Below are positions 9,975 to 18,850 of a stretch of DNA of 64,000 nucleotides, piece by piece; within the stretch, counting starts at the first letter, position 1; each line of letters starts with the position of its first letter. Under the pieces are notes generated by a model that was not told the DNA's origin, did not search any database, and saw only the letters and a list, made by a program, of their open reading frames with translations. The position numbers and the translations under genes were made by a program. This DNA is from Corynebacterium jeikeium (lineage in GTDB: Bacteria; Actinomycetota; Actinomycetes; Mycobacteriales; Mycobacteriaceae), in NCBI RefSeq assembly GCF_028609885.1, contig NZ_CP063195.1, forward strand, positions 248,001 through 312,000, read 5' to 3'.

Positions 9975-10541
9975 ATGGATCCCAACTTTTCCCTGGATCC
10001 CCGTAGGCCTGGCCAGCAGCGCGAAGTGGCTGCGCAGAACCACTCTGCGAAGTTTCCCGTTGTGACCCCGCTGGCGGGGACAGCCGTCAGCCTCGATTCC
10101 GTCCCCGACCCGATCCTCGCCACCGGCACCATTGGCGCCGGTGTGGCGGTGATCCCCGACGCGGGCGTGGAGGTTGTGCAGATCCTCGCGCCCATCGGGG
10201 GAGTGATGAAGCGCGTGGCGCCGAACATGTTTGTTATCCAGACGCAGTCGGTGCCCGGCGGTTCTCACGCGGAGACGCTGGCCGACCAGCCGTCGATCTT
10301 CATGCAGTTGGGGGTGGATACCGGGCGTCTCAACGGCCAGGGCTTCGACGTGCACGTCCAGGAGGGAGACCTGGTGCGTCAGGGAACTCCCGTGTGCACG
10401 TGCGCTCCTCGGGAATTGGGCCGGATGGGGTTCGATCCGGTGGTGATGGTGTTGGGGTTGCAGATGGGGGCGTCAGAAATAAAGCTAGACGTGTTCTCCG
10501 GTGAGCCTGTGATGGACGGCGACAACCTGTTCTGGGTGTAA
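9975..10541 (+). CDS. PTS EIIA (glucose family) homologue without active-site histidines
   Basis: A 188-residue stand-alone homologue of the EIIA-Glc/Crr domain. Core family motifs are seen: VTPLAGTAVSLDSVPDPIL, GAGVAVIPDAG, LAPIGGVM and FMQLGVDTGRLNGQGF followed by VQEGDLVRQGTPV. In Crr the two active-site His lie in N-H-A-F-S-I and F-V-H-F-G-I-D-T. Here the first aligns with Met85 (NMFVIQ) and the phospho-accepting His aligns with Gln111 (FMQLGVDT). It can hardly carry phosphate from HPr. The start at 9975 has GCAGGAG just upstream; a longer frame from 9822 would overlap the sulfurtransferase gene. It could be a regulatory pseudo-EIIA or a decayed gene, though the frame is intact. Confidence 0.8.
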   Translation: MDPNFSLDPRRPGQQREVAAQNHSAKFPVVTPLAGTAVSLDSVPDPILATGTIGAGVAVIPDAGVEVVQILAPIGGVMKRVAPNMFVIQTQSVPGGSHAETLADQPSIFMQLGVDTGRLNGQGFDVHVQEGDLVRQGTPVCTCAPRELGRMGFDPVVMVLGLQMGASEIKLDVFSGEPVMDGDNLFWV

Positions 10542-10557
10542 AGGGGGTGCTTGGGCA

Positions 10558-11016
10558 ATGACACGGAGGATTTTTAGCATCCTGTCGGTGGTCGGCATGA
10601 TTCTGGCGCTGTCGCGGGTGGTGGAGATCTTCACGCCGCAGCAGTTGCAGAGCATCGCCGGGGTTTATTTTGCGGTGTTGGCAGTGCTGCAGGTGTGGCC
10701 ACTGGCGGCCACTCAGCGCAATAGTTATGGGCACCGGCGGCACCCCGTGAACCGCCTGTACACGCTGATGAGCAGCATCGGGCTGGTCGGGACGGCGCTG
10801 CTGGCGATGGTTTTCTATGTGACTTCGCCGTTGTGGTTGATTGTCGTCGCGGGGATGCTGATGATCATGGGGATCGTCGGCGCCGCGGTACTGGCTTTGT
10901 TCGCCGCGCCGTGGGACGACTGGTCCACCCGCCGGGGCCGCGATGTCGACGATGAGCTTTTCCTGCGCGACGACGAGCCCGTGGAGGACGTCTGGGACAA
11001 GAGCTTCCGGACTTAA
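10558..11016 (+). CDS. Small four-helix membrane protein of unknown function
   Basis: A 152-residue protein with predicted membrane segments at about residues 4-22, 32-50, 70-88 and 92-115 and an acidic soluble tail (WDDWSTRRGRDVDDELFLRDDEPVEDVW). I do not recognise the family beyond a general resemblance to small actinobacterial membrane proteins. The start codon comes 16 bases after the EIIA-like stop with a GGGGG-containing leader, so it is probably in the same transcript as the sulfurtransferase and EIIA-like genes. Confidence 0.7.
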   Translation: MTRRIFSILSVVGMILALSRVVEIFTPQQLQSIAGVYFAVLAVLQVWPLAATQRNSYGHRRHPVNRLYTLMSSIGLVGTALLAMVFYVTSPLWLIVVAGMLMIMGIVGAAVLALFAAPWDDWSTRRGRDVDDELFLRDDEPVEDVWDKSFRT

Positions 11017-11071
11017 GTGGCGCTGGGCGGGAACTGGGCCGGCACTGGGCCGGCACTGGCTGGGTGCGTGC

Positions 11072-11986
11072 CTATAGCCCGTGCTTCCGGTTGATCAGCC
11101 AGTGCATTGTCGCGGTCGGCAGCACGCGCGAGAGCGGGAAGACCACCGGCGCCATCGAGCCGGTTGCGTACAAAGGCTTGGGCCGGGCCGCGGTGATGGG
11201 CTTCAGGATTTCCTCGGCCACGCGCTCGGCGGAGATGCCGTTGGCCTCGTTGTTGTCCAGGTTCGTCAGCATGGTGGTGAACTCCGCGCCGTAGGGTCCC
11301 TGCAAGTCCACGTACTTCGTGCGCCGCGTGGAAAGCCCGGTGTTGATGGAGCCGGGTTCCACCACGGTTATGCCTACGCCGAAGGGCTGGACTTCGCGCC
11401 GGGCGGCGAAGGCGAATCCCTTGATCGCGGCCTTCGAGGCGACGTAGCTGCTGCGGTAGGCCAGCGGGAAGCTGCCCAGCATGGAGCCGACCATCACGAT
11501 GCGCCCGGCCCCTTGTTGCCGCATTGTTGGAAGGATTTTCTTGGTGACGCCCACTTGTCCCAGAACGTTGATCTCAAATAGACGATGTAGGGCATCGTCG
11601 GGGAGCTCTTCCAGGGGGCCAGATTGGCTTTCGCCTGCGTTGTTTACCAGCACGGTCGGTGGGCCGAGGGTGAGGGCGCGGGTGGCGAACTCGTCAATGC
11701 TGGCGGGGTCTTCGAGGTCGAGGGGTAGGTAATCCACCCCGTCGATGGGGTCGGTAATGCTGTCGGGGTTGCGGCTAGTGCCGATGATGCGGTCGGGGAC
11801 GTAAGTTCCCGTGCCGGTGCCGCTTGAGTCGCCGGTAGTTGCGTCGGCCTTGAGCTCCGCGAGGGCGGCGACCGTTGCCCGGCCGATGCCGGAGGAGGCG
11901 CCGGTGACTATGGCCACTCTGCCGTTGACGGCGGGCAGTGAGCGAGAAGGGAAGGGGAGGATGCTGGAAAGTTTTGCCATGCTCAT
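11072..11986 (-). CDS. Short-chain dehydrogenase/reductase
   Basis: A classical SDR of 304 residues. Near the N-terminus is VAIVTGASSGIG (Gly-rich NAD(P) motif), then VLVNNAGES (NNAG motif) and VGSMLGSFPLAYRSSYVASKAAIKG with catalytic Ser, Tyr and Lys (Y-x-x-x-K). A spacer of about 25 residues (DATTGDSSGTGTGTYVPD) is inserted after the first motif, which is unusual. The C-terminus (GSMAPVVFPLSRVLPTATMHWL) resembles membrane-associated SDRs. The start is uncertain: 11986 (MSMAK) or 11980 are likely, and 12037 gives a longer, unlikely N-terminus. Substrate unknown. It converges on the gene ending at 11016 and is divergent from gcvP. Confidence 0.85.
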   Translation of the reverse strand: MSMAKLSSILPFPSRSLPAVNGRVAIVTGASSGIGRATVAALAELKADATTGDSSGTGTGTYVPDRIIGTSRNPDSITDPIDGVDYLPLDLEDPASIDEFATRALTLGPPTVLVNNAGESQSGPLEELPDDALHRLFEINVLGQVGVTKKILPTMRQQGAGRIVMVGSMLGSFPLAYRSSYVASKAAIKGFAFAARREVQPFGVGITVVEPGSINTGLSTRRTKYVDLQGPYGAEFTTMLTNLDNNEANGISAERVAEEILKPITAARPKPLYATGSMAPVVFPLSRVLPTATMHWLINRKHGL

Positions 11987-12049
11987 TATTTTGGCTGCTG
12001 GAATGGGGGGATGCGGGCGGAATGAGATTTTCCGCATTGTCAGGATTCT

Positions 12050-12078
12050 TTAGTGATCCGTCGCACTACGGCTATGAT
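12050..12078 (+). promoter_or_regulatory. Predicted promoter of the gcv operon
   Basis: A -35-like TTAGTG (12050-12055) and a -10-like TATGAT (12073-12078) are separated by 17 bases, about 40 bases upstream of the glycine riboswitch. The spacing is ideal and the place is right for a transcript that begins just ahead of the aptamers. Predicted by eye only. Confidence 0.5.
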
Positions 12079-12116
12079 GTGGGAGAAAACTGCATACATT
12101 TTTGCCGCTTTTAGCT

Positions 12117-12318
12117 GTGGTGGGAGAGGCTCGGCGCTCGTCACGCGCCGGCCGCCGACGGAGCAATTCCTCCCCGGGACACTCTCAGGCCCCAAGTACC
12201 GTCACAGTGAGGCAACTCTGGAAAGACCTGCGCGCAGTCGTGTGCACGCGGGCGCCGAAGGAGAAAAGCCGGGTTGACCGGGTGAAGCTCTCAGGCACAA
12301 GCGACAGAGTGGGGAGGG
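12117..12318 (+). promoter_or_regulatory. Tandem glycine riboswitch
   Basis: Two consecutive glycine aptamers lie between the promoter and gcvP. Aptamer 1 (about 12117-12226) has GGGAGAGGC, GCCGACGGAGCAA, CTCTCAGGC and ACTCTGGAAAG. Aptamer 2 (about 12227-12318) has GCCGAAGGAGAAA, CTCTCAGGCAC and ACAGAGTGGGGAG. These blocks occur in the order and spacing of the known glycine riboswitch (gcvT element), where glycine binding raises expression of cleavage genes. The downstream sequence to 12366 would be the expression platform; I see no clear terminator with a T-run there, so control may act on translation. Confidence 0.93.
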
Positions 12319-12366
12319 CTCCTTTTAACGACCGTGCACTTCCGACCGGAAAGTCCCTATAAAGCT

Positions 12367-15333
12367 ATGTCTTCTGCAGCTACTCGCCGTAATTCAGCCC
12401 CCTTCGTTCAGCGCCACATCGGCCCGAACCAGGCCGATACCCAGGAGATCCTCGATTACCTGGGCTACGAATCTTCCGTCGCGCTGGCCGACGATGCCCT
12501 CCCGAAGTCCATCTGCCAGGCTGGTCCGATCGGCCTGCCGGAGGCGCTGGATGAAGCGGACACCCTGGCCGCCCTGCGTGCTTACGCTGACAAGAACGTG
12601 CAGAAGCAGCAGCTGATCGGCAATGGTTACTTCGACACGATCACCCCGGCCGTGATCCGCCGCAACGTGGTGGAGAATCCGGGCTGGTACACCGCCTACA
12701 CTCCCTACCAGCCGGAGATCTCCCAGGGTCGCCTTGAGGCCCTGCTGAACTTCCAGACGATGGTGCAGGACCTGACCGGCCTGCCGGTGGCTGGTGCTTC
12801 GCTGCTGGACGAGGCCACCGCCGTGGCCGAGGCTGTGCAGCTGATGGCTCGCGGCAATGCGAAGGCCGCCAAGAAGGGTGGCGTGGTGCTGCTGGATTCC
12901 TCCCTGCACCAGCAGTCCATCACCGTGACTCTGGCTCGCGCTGAAGCAGCGGGCATCCCGGTGGAGGTCGTGGACCTGGACGGCGAGGACGGCGCCGGTG
13001 AGAGCGCTGCCGCTGCTTTCGAGGGCCGCGAGAACCTCGTCGGCGTGGTGCTTTCCAACCCCGGCTCCACCGGCCGCGTCCGCGACCTGTCCGGCCTGAT
13101 CTCCGCCGCGAAGGAGGCCGGCGCGCTGGTCACGGTTGCCTGTGACCTGCTGGCTCAGGTTCTGGTGACCTCCCCGGGCTCCCAGGGCGCCGACATCGCC
13201 GTCGGCTCCGCTCAGCGTTTCGGTGTGCCGCTGTTCTTTGGTGGCCCGCACGCGGGCTTCATCTCCTGCACCGAGGCGCTGCAGCGTAAGTTGCCGGGCC
13301 GCATCGTGGGCGTGTCCGTGGATGCCGAGGGCACCCCGGCCTACCGCTTGGCTCTGCAGACCCGTGAGCAGCACATTCGCCGCGACAAGGCCACCAGTAA
13401 CATCTGTACCGCTCAGGCTCTGCTGGCCGTCGTCGCCGGTTTCTACGCGGTCTGGCACGGCCCGGCTGGTCTGCGCGCCATCGCCGAGGGTGTGCACGCC
13501 CGCGCGACCGCCCTGGCCGTTGCCCTGTCCGAGGCTGGCCTGACGCTGGCGCACGATACCTTCTTCGACACCGTCACCGTTGACGTGTCTGGTTCTTCTC
13601 TTGGGGACGCCCCCACGGCTCTGCGCGCCGCAGCCGAGGCAGGCTACAACCTGCGCCAGGTTAACGATTCCTTCGTCGGCATCTCTGTCGGCGAGTCCAC
13701 CACGGATGGGGACATTGCCAAGCTGATCGAGGTGCTGGGCTCCCGCACCGGCGAGGTCAACTCCGCGAGCTTCGACGTCACCGCCGGCCCGCTGGGCGAG
13801 GCCGGCGTGCTGCGCGCCGAAGATGAGGAGATTCTGACCCACCCGATCTTCACCGCCATCACCTCCGAGACCCAGATGATGCGCTACATGCGCAAGCTGG
13901 CCGACCGCGACCTGGCGCTGGACCGCACGATGATCCCGCTGGGCTCCTGCACCATGAAGCTGAACGCGGCCGTCTCCATGGAGCCGATCACCTGGCCGGG
14001 CTTCGCCGGTATCCACCCGCACGTCCCGGCCGAGCAGGCGCAGGGCTGGCTGGAGCTCATCGAGGACCTGGAGGAGCGCCTGGCGAAGATCACCGGCTAC
14101 GCCAAGGTTTCCGTCCAGCCGAACGCGGGCTCCCAGGGCGAGTTCGCCGGACTGCTGGCGATCCACCGCTACCACCAGTCCCGCGGCGACGATCAGCGTG
14201 ACATCGTTCTGATCCCGGCCTCCGCGCACGGCACCAACGCTGCCTCTGCAGCGCTGGCGGGTCTGAAGGTCGTGGCTGTGAAGAACGCCGAAGACGGCTC
14301 CATCGACGTGCCGGACCTGGAGGCCAAGCTGGAGAAGTACGGCGAGCAGACCGCCGCCATCATGCTGACCTACCCCTCCACCCACGGTGTGTTCGAGGAG
14401 CAGGTGCGCGACGTCTGCCAGAAGGTCCACGATGCCGGCGGCCAGGTGTACGTCGACGGCGCTAACCTGAACGCCCTGGTCGGCCTGGCCCAGCCGGGCG
14501 AGTTCGGCGGCGACGTATCCCACCTGAACCTGCACAAGACCTTCACCATCCCGCACGGCGGTGGCGGCCCGGGCGTTGGCCCAGTGTGCGTGGCCGAGCA
14601 CCTGATCCCGTTCCTGCCCACCGACCCGAACGCCGACGTTATCGATGGCGATGCTGCACTGCAGACCGGCCAGCCGGTCTCCGGCGCACAGTACGGCTCC
14701 GCTGGCGTGCTGCCGATCACCTGGTCCTACATCGCACAGATGGGCGACGAAGGCCTGACCGAGGCCTCCCGCATGGCCCTGGTGAACGCCAACTACGTTT
14801 CCCGCAAGCTGGAGGATTACTTCCCGACGCTCTACAAGGGCGACACTGGCCTGGTGGCCCACGAGTGCATCCTGGACCTACGCGAACTGACGAAGGCCTC
14901 CGGCATCACCGCCGAGGACGTATCCAAGCGCCTGATGGACTTCGGCTTCCACGCCCCGACCTTGGCCTTCCCGGTCGCCGGCACCCTGATGATGGAGCCC
15001 ACCGAGTCGGAGGACAAGGAAGAGCTGGACCGCTTCATCGAAGCGATGATCACCATCCACGGGGAGATCCAGGAAGTTATCGACGGCAAGGTCACCGCCG
15101 AACAGTCCATTCTGCGCCACGCGCCGTTTACCGCCTATTCTGTTGTGCGGGACGACTTCGAGGAAGCTGTATCCGGTGGTCACTTCAGCCGTGCCAAGGC
15201 CGCATACCCGGTGGCTAGCCTGCGACACACCAAGTACTTCACCCCCGTGCGTCGTATCGACAACGCCTATGGCGACCGCAATCTCGTGTGCACCTGCCCG
15301 CCCCTGGAAGACTTCGCAATTAACGAGGACTAG
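12367..15333 (+). CDS. gcvP: Glycine dehydrogenase (decarboxylating), P-protein
   Basis: A 988-residue PLP enzyme that decarboxylates glycine and passes the aminomethyl group to lipoyl-GcvH. It is the single-chain form with two homologous halves. The N-terminal half starts SAPFVQRHIGPN, typical of the family. The PLP lysine is Lys724 in HLNLHKTFTIPHGGGGPG, the glycine-rich signature. The start at ATG 12367 is preferred; a GTG 33 bases upstream (12334) would add MHFRPESPYKA and lies close to the riboswitch. It is the first gene of gcvP-gcvT-gcvH under the tandem glycine riboswitch. Confidence 0.97.
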   Translation: MSSAATRRNSAPFVQRHIGPNQADTQEILDYLGYESSVALADDALPKSICQAGPIGLPEALDEADTLAALRAYADKNVQKQQLIGNGYFDTITPAVIRRNVVENPGWYTAYTPYQPEISQGRLEALLNFQTMVQDLTGLPVAGASLLDEATAVAEAVQLMARGNAKAAKKGGVVLLDSSLHQQSITVTLARAEAAGIPVEVVDLDGEDGAGESAAAAFEGRENLVGVVLSNPGSTGRVRDLSGLISAAKEAGALVTVACDLLAQVLVTSPGSQGADIAVGSAQRFGVPLFFGGPHAGFISCTEALQRKLPGRIVGVSVDAEGTPAYRLALQTREQHIRRDKATSNICTAQALLAVVAGFYAVWHGPAGLRAIAEGVHARATALAVALSEAGLTLAHDTFFDTVTVDVSGSSLGDAPTALRAAAEAGYNLRQVNDSFVGISVGESTTDGDIAKLIEVLGSRTGEVNSASFDVTAGPLGEAGVLRAEDEEILTHPIFTAITSETQMMRYMRKLADRDLALDRTMIPLGSCTMKLNAAVSMEPITWPGFAGIHPHVPAEQAQGWLELIEDLEERLAKITGYAKVSVQPNAGSQGEFAGLLAIHRYHQSRGDDQRDIVLIPASAHGTNAASAALAGLKVVAVKNAEDGSIDVPDLEAKLEKYGEQTAAIMLTYPSTHGVFEEQVRDVCQKVHDAGGQVYVDGANLNALVGLAQPGEFGGDVSHLNLHKTFTIPHGGGGPGVGPVCVAEHLIPFLPTDPNADVIDGDAALQTGQPVSGAQYGSAGVLPITWSYIAQMGDEGLTEASRMALVNANYVSRKLEDYFPTLYKGDTGLVAHECILDLRELTKASGITAEDVSKRLMDFGFHAPTLAFPVAGTLMMEPTESEDKEELDRFIEAMITIHGEIQEVIDGKVTAEQSILRHAPFTAYSVVRDDFEEAVSGGHFSRAKAAYPVASLRHTKYFTPVRRIDNAYGDRNLVCTCPPLEDFAINED

Positions 15334-15381
15334 GGTCCGCTGGAGCTAAGGGCGTCACAAAGAGAAGAAGGAGAACAAGAC

Positions 15382-16551
15382 ATGACCGAACTTAAGAAGA
15401 CCGCGCTGCACCTGGTGCACGAGAAGTTGGGCGCGCGATTTACCGACTTCGGCGGCTGGGACATGCCTCTGAAGTACAGCAGTGAGCTGGACGAGCACCA
15501 CGCTGTACGCAATGCCGTGGGCGTATTCGACCTCTCCCACATGGGTGAGGTTCGCGTGACCGGCCCGCAGGCAGCGGAGTTCCTGGACCACGCGCTGATT
15601 TCGAAGCTGTCGGCAGTGAAGGTCGGCAAGGCGAAGTACTCGATGATCTGCACCGAATCCGGTGGCATCATCGACGACCTGATCACCTACCGCCTGGGCG
15701 ACAACGAGTTCCTGATCGTGCCGAACGCGGGCAACGTGGACAACGTGGTCTCCGCACTGCAGGGCCGCACCGAGGGCTTTGACGTGGAGGTTAACAACGA
15801 GTCCGATGCGACCTCCATGATCGCCGTACAGGGGCCCAAGGCCGCGCAGGCGATGCTGGAGATCGTGGAGAACGTCGTGGATGCACCCGAGGCATCCGGC
15901 GCGGGCGAGACCGTTGCCGAGGCTATCGAGGGGCTGGGTTACTACGCGGCATTCAGCGGTGTTGCCGCAGGTCAGCCCGTGCTGGTGGCCCGCACAGGCT
16001 ATACCGGCGAGGACGGTTTCGAGCTGATCGTGGCTAACGATGGTGCGGAGACCGTGTGGACCAAGGCTATGGACCAGGCTGCGCAGCTGGGTGGCCTGCC
16101 GTGTGGCCTGGCCTGCCGCGACACCCTGCGCCTGGAGGCTGGCATGCCGCTGTACGGCAACGAGCTATCGCTGAAGCTCACCCCGGTCGATGCTGGGCTG
16201 GGCATTCTTGCGGCGACGAAGTCTAAGGACTCTTTCGTTGGTCGTGACGCCATCGTTTCCGCCAAGGAAAAGGGTACCCAGCAGGTACTTATCGGGCTGG
16301 CGGGCGAGGGTCGCCGCGCTGCCCGTGGGGGATACGAGGTGTTTGCCGGTGACGGCGAGAAGGCCATCGGTGCCGTGACCTCCGGTGCACTGTCGCCGAC
16401 GCTGGGCCACCCGGTGGCATTGGCATACGTCGCGAAGTCCGCAGTGTCCTCCGGCGCGGCCGCTGAGGGTGCGACCGTGGAGGTAGACATCCGCGGCAAG
16501 CGCTTTGAATACAAGGTTGTGGCGCTGCCGTTCTACTCCCGCGAGAAGTAA
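15382..16551 (+). CDS. gcvT: Aminomethyltransferase, glycine cleavage T-protein
   Basis: A 389-residue tetrahydrofolate-dependent T-protein that releases ammonia from aminomethyl-GcvH and forms methylene-THF. The N-terminus (TALHLVHEKLGARFTDFGGWDMPLKY, then GVFDLSHMGEV) matches the folate-binding domain closely, and the C-terminal beta-barrel begins near residue 290. A 10-15 residue insertion (DAPEASGAGETVAEAIEG) makes it slightly longer than the usual 360-370. It starts 48 bases after gcvP with an AGAAGGAG site. A perfect stem-loop separates it from gcvH. Confidence 0.96.
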   Translation: MTELKKTALHLVHEKLGARFTDFGGWDMPLKYSSELDEHHAVRNAVGVFDLSHMGEVRVTGPQAAEFLDHALISKLSAVKVGKAKYSMICTESGGIIDDLITYRLGDNEFLIVPNAGNVDNVVSALQGRTEGFDVEVNNESDATSMIAVQGPKAAQAMLEIVENVVDAPEASGAGETVAEAIEGLGYYAAFSGVAAGQPVLVARTGYTGEDGFELIVANDGAETVWTKAMDQAAQLGGLPCGLACRDTLRLEAGMPLYGNELSLKLTPVDAGLGILAATKSKDSFVGRDAIVSAKEKGTQQVLIGLAGEGRRAARGGYEVFAGDGEKAIGAVTSGALSPTLGHPVALAYVAKSAVSSGAAAEGATVEVDIRGKRFEYKVVALPFYSREK

Positions 16552-16570
16552 CGCAAGAAGTAACGAAAAG

Positions 16571-16609
16571 GGTTGTCTGCCCGCTGGTGTAAGGTTTGGG
16601 CAGACAACC
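16571..16609 (+). other. Intercistronic stem-loop between gcvT and gcvH
   Basis: GGTTGTCTGCCC (16571-16582) and its exact complement (16598-16609) form a perfect 12-bp stem with a 15-base loop, 20 bases after the gcvT stop. No T-run follows, so a strong intrinsic terminator is unlikely. It may stabilise or process the mRNA, or partly attenuate gcvH. Confidence 0.6.
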
Positions 16610-16652
16610 ACAGAAGTAACCACACAAGGTTTCACAAGAGAGGCTTAAAACA

Positions 16653-17036
16653 ATGACTGCACTGCCAACTGACTTCCTGTACTCCGAAGAGCACGAGTGG
16701 GTTAACACCTCCGCTGTTGTTGAGGGCGAGACCGTGCGCGTGGGCATTACCCACATCGCCGCTGAGGCGCTGGGTGACATCGTGTTCGTCGAGCTGCCGG
16801 AGGTTGGCTCCGAGGTTGAGGCCGGCGAGGCTTTCGGCGAGGTTGAGTCCACCAAGTCCGTTTCCGACATCTACGCACCGGTTTCTGGCGAGGTTGTGGC
16901 TGTCAACGAGGCGCTGGAAGACAACGCTGGTCTGATCAACGAAGATCCATACGGTGAGGGCTGGCTGTACGAGGTCAAGGTGACCGAGGCCGGCGAGCTG
17001 ATGGAGGCTGAGGCTTACCAGGCGGCTAACGAGTAA
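16653..17036 (+). CDS. gcvH: Glycine cleavage H-protein
   Basis: A 127-residue lipoyl carrier that shuttles the aminomethyl arm between P-, T- and L-proteins. The lipoylation lysine is Lys68 in [15 protein letters not shown], the family signature, inside [23 protein letters not shown]. The N-terminal [10 protein letters not shown] is also diagnostic. Length is normal. It lies 101 bases downstream of gcvT, with AGAGAGG before the start. The lipoyl synthesis genes (lipA, lipB) and the L-protein are not in this window. Confidence 0.97.
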   Translation: MTALPTDFLYSEEHEWVNTSAVVEGETVRVGITHIAAEALGDIVFVELPEVGSEVEAGEAFGEVESTKSVSDIYAPVSGEVVAVNEALEDNAGLINEDPYGEGWLYEVKVTEAGELMEAEAYQAANE

Positions 17037-17047
17037 AACAAGACCCT

Positions 17048-18832
17048 ATGGTCGGTTCCATGTTCGCATTAATCCTCGGCTTGGCCCTGTTGGGCCTTGC
17101 CGTGTGGTTACTCCTGCGCGCAAAAGATAGCACCGGTGAGGGAACCGACGGGTATGCCAGGGGGAACTCCTACGAGGCCGCGGATTGGTCCACGGATGAG
17201 GGCTACGTTGATGGCAGCTTCGAGGACGACTCCGAGGGGGAGCCTGAGGGCAACGAATGGCCCGAGGGCGAGGGCGGCGAGTGGTCCGAGCTGGACGACG
17301 AAGAATGGTCCGCAGGATGGGATGGCCCGCAGTTTGACTCGTGGTCCGGGGATGATGACGAGTCCGGCGAAGACTACGACTACGAGGATGACGCGGACGA
17401 TTACCAGGCCGATAGTGCAGACGATGGACTAGGCGAAAGTCCCGCAGACGATTGGGCAGAGGAACCGTCGGAGGATTGGTCCGACGATGAGCCTGCAGAG
17501 GGGGAGAGCCCCGTTTCCCCCACGCCTGCGGCTGCGCCTGCGTCCGGGCCCGCGTCAGCAATGGCGGCTTTCGGTTTTCCCCGCAGGCGGCGTCGCCAAT
17601 GGGCGGCCGACAACGGCTTTGAGTACACGAAGGAAGACAGCGAAGTCGCGCGCGACTGGCCCATCACCATCCTGGGGGATCAGCGGCGCGGGGTGCCGAC
17701 GCTGCGCGAGGTTGTCAGCGGCTTCGTCGACGGGCACCAGGTGCACATCGGAGACGTGGGATCATCCACTCTGATGGCCATGCGCCGAGTGGAAGAATCA
17801 CCAGTTCAAGTACTGTATTCCGTTGATGCTGCCCAGCCCGCTGGCATGCGCCGCACCGACCTTCTGGACCAGCCTCCGTTCGCCGCGTACACCACCGACG
17901 TCCGCGCGTTGGACCGCATGCTGGACGCCCGCGTGGAGGACTCCCTGGCTGCGCTTTCGCAGGTCGCGCGCGACGTTGCGTGGGGGCAGAACTGGACGGT
18001 CGTGCGGATCTCCCGCAAGCTCGACTTCCACGTGTGGCAGAAGATTCTGCCGCGGCTGCGCTCCCTGGTGGATGCAGCGATGGTGCTGCCCCCGGCGCAG
18101 ACCAGCGCGCCGTTGGAGATGCTGTCTGCCGACCAGTTGCGTCCCCTGCCGGGCGGTCCGCTGCAGGTGAACACCGCCGACCCGGTGAACCAGGAGGAGA
18201 TCGAGGAACAAGCCGCCGAGACCTCCTCCCGCCGCGCAGCACACCTGCGGGCCGTGCCCGATGGTGCTGCCGATACTAATGCCGAAGGTAGCGACGACAC
18301 CGCCTCAGCCGCCGCAGAGTTCAACCCCGCGCAAGACAACACTGTCCGCACTGAAGAAGCTGCCGCGCACGCGGAAGTGCCGAACCCGGAGCGGCCCGAC
18401 ATCACCCGCCCCGCCGAGCCGGTGACCTTCCCCTCTCGCACGCACACACGCTGGGAAGGCGGAGACCCGGATAGCTTCGAAAGCTTCGCCGTGGGCGACT
18501 ACGACGACCCCGCGGAGGATGATGACCTCCACGCGGGACGGCGACGTCGCCGCGACGGAGGCATCCCGCGCCTGGGCGAGGATCCCGAGCACATGAGCTC
18601 GCACAACTCGCAATATGCGCAGGTCATCCGCGTCGAGGCGGAAGAGGCCACTATTTTCGAGGAATTCGAGGAGACTAAGTCCACTGCAGTGCGTCTGTCT
18701 CCTGTGACGCAGCGTCGGCGGAGCGGTGGGCGTCATCGTGCGCCAGAGGCACGCCACGCCCGCCCCGAACCCATCGAACCGATTGAGTACGAAACCGTCG
18801 ACGGCGAGGTCGTCGAAGACGACCAGCAATAG
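17048..18832 (+). CDS. Membrane-anchored acidic protein of unknown function
   Basis: A 594-residue protein. Residues 5-24 (MFALILGLALLGLAVWLLLR) form one membrane helix. Residues about 30-165 are extremely acidic and low-complexity (many D, E, W, G; repeats of EGNEWPEGEGGEW type). A folded domain follows (about 180-345) starting FGFPRRRRRQWAADNGFEYTKED and containing WPITILGDQRRGVPTLREVV, which I recall only as a conserved corynebacterial hypothetical. The remaining C-terminal third is charged and probably disordered. The start could be ATG 17048 or 17060. It begins 11 bases after gcvH and ends 18 bases before pyrE. Confidence 0.75.
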   Translation: MVGSMFALILGLALLGLAVWLLLRAKDSTGEGTDGYARGNSYEAADWSTDEGYVDGSFEDDSEGEPEGNEWPEGEGGEWSELDDEEWSAGWDGPQFDSWSGDDDESGEDYDYEDDADDYQADSADDGLGESPADDWAEEPSEDWSDDEPAEGESPVSPTPAAAPASGPASAMAAFGFPRRRRRQWAADNGFEYTKEDSEVARDWPITILGDQRRGVPTLREVVSGFVDGHQVHIGDVGSSTLMAMRRVEESPVQVLYSVDAAQPAGMRRTDLLDQPPFAAYTTDVRALDRMLDARVEDSLAALSQVARDVAWGQNWTVVRISRKLDFHVWQKILPRLRSLVDAAMVLPPAQTSAPLEMLSADQLRPLPGGPLQVNTADPVNQEEIEEQAAETSSRRAAHLRAVPDGAADTNAEGSDDTASAAAEFNPAQDNTVRTEEAAAHAEVPNPERPDITRPAEPVTFPSRTHTRWEGGDPDSFESFAVGDYDDPAEDDDLHAGRRRRRDGGIPRLGEDPEHMSSHNSQYAQVIRVEAEEATIFEEFEETKSTAVRLSPVTQRRRSGGRHRAPEARHARPEPIEPIEYETVDGEVVEDDQQ

Positions 18833-18850
18833 CAAAAAGGAGCAACCGCA

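Noticed and set aside
9822..10541. A longer 239-residue start for the EIIA-like protein
   Set aside because: The extra 51 residues would overlap the sulfurtransferase gene and are Arg-rich shadow sequence. The ATG at 9975 has a good ribosome site.
12394..14862. An 822-codon open frame on the minus strand of gcvP
   Set aside because: It is a shadow of the high-GC gcvP coding strand. It has no family resemblance and would lie entirely inside a well-conserved gene.
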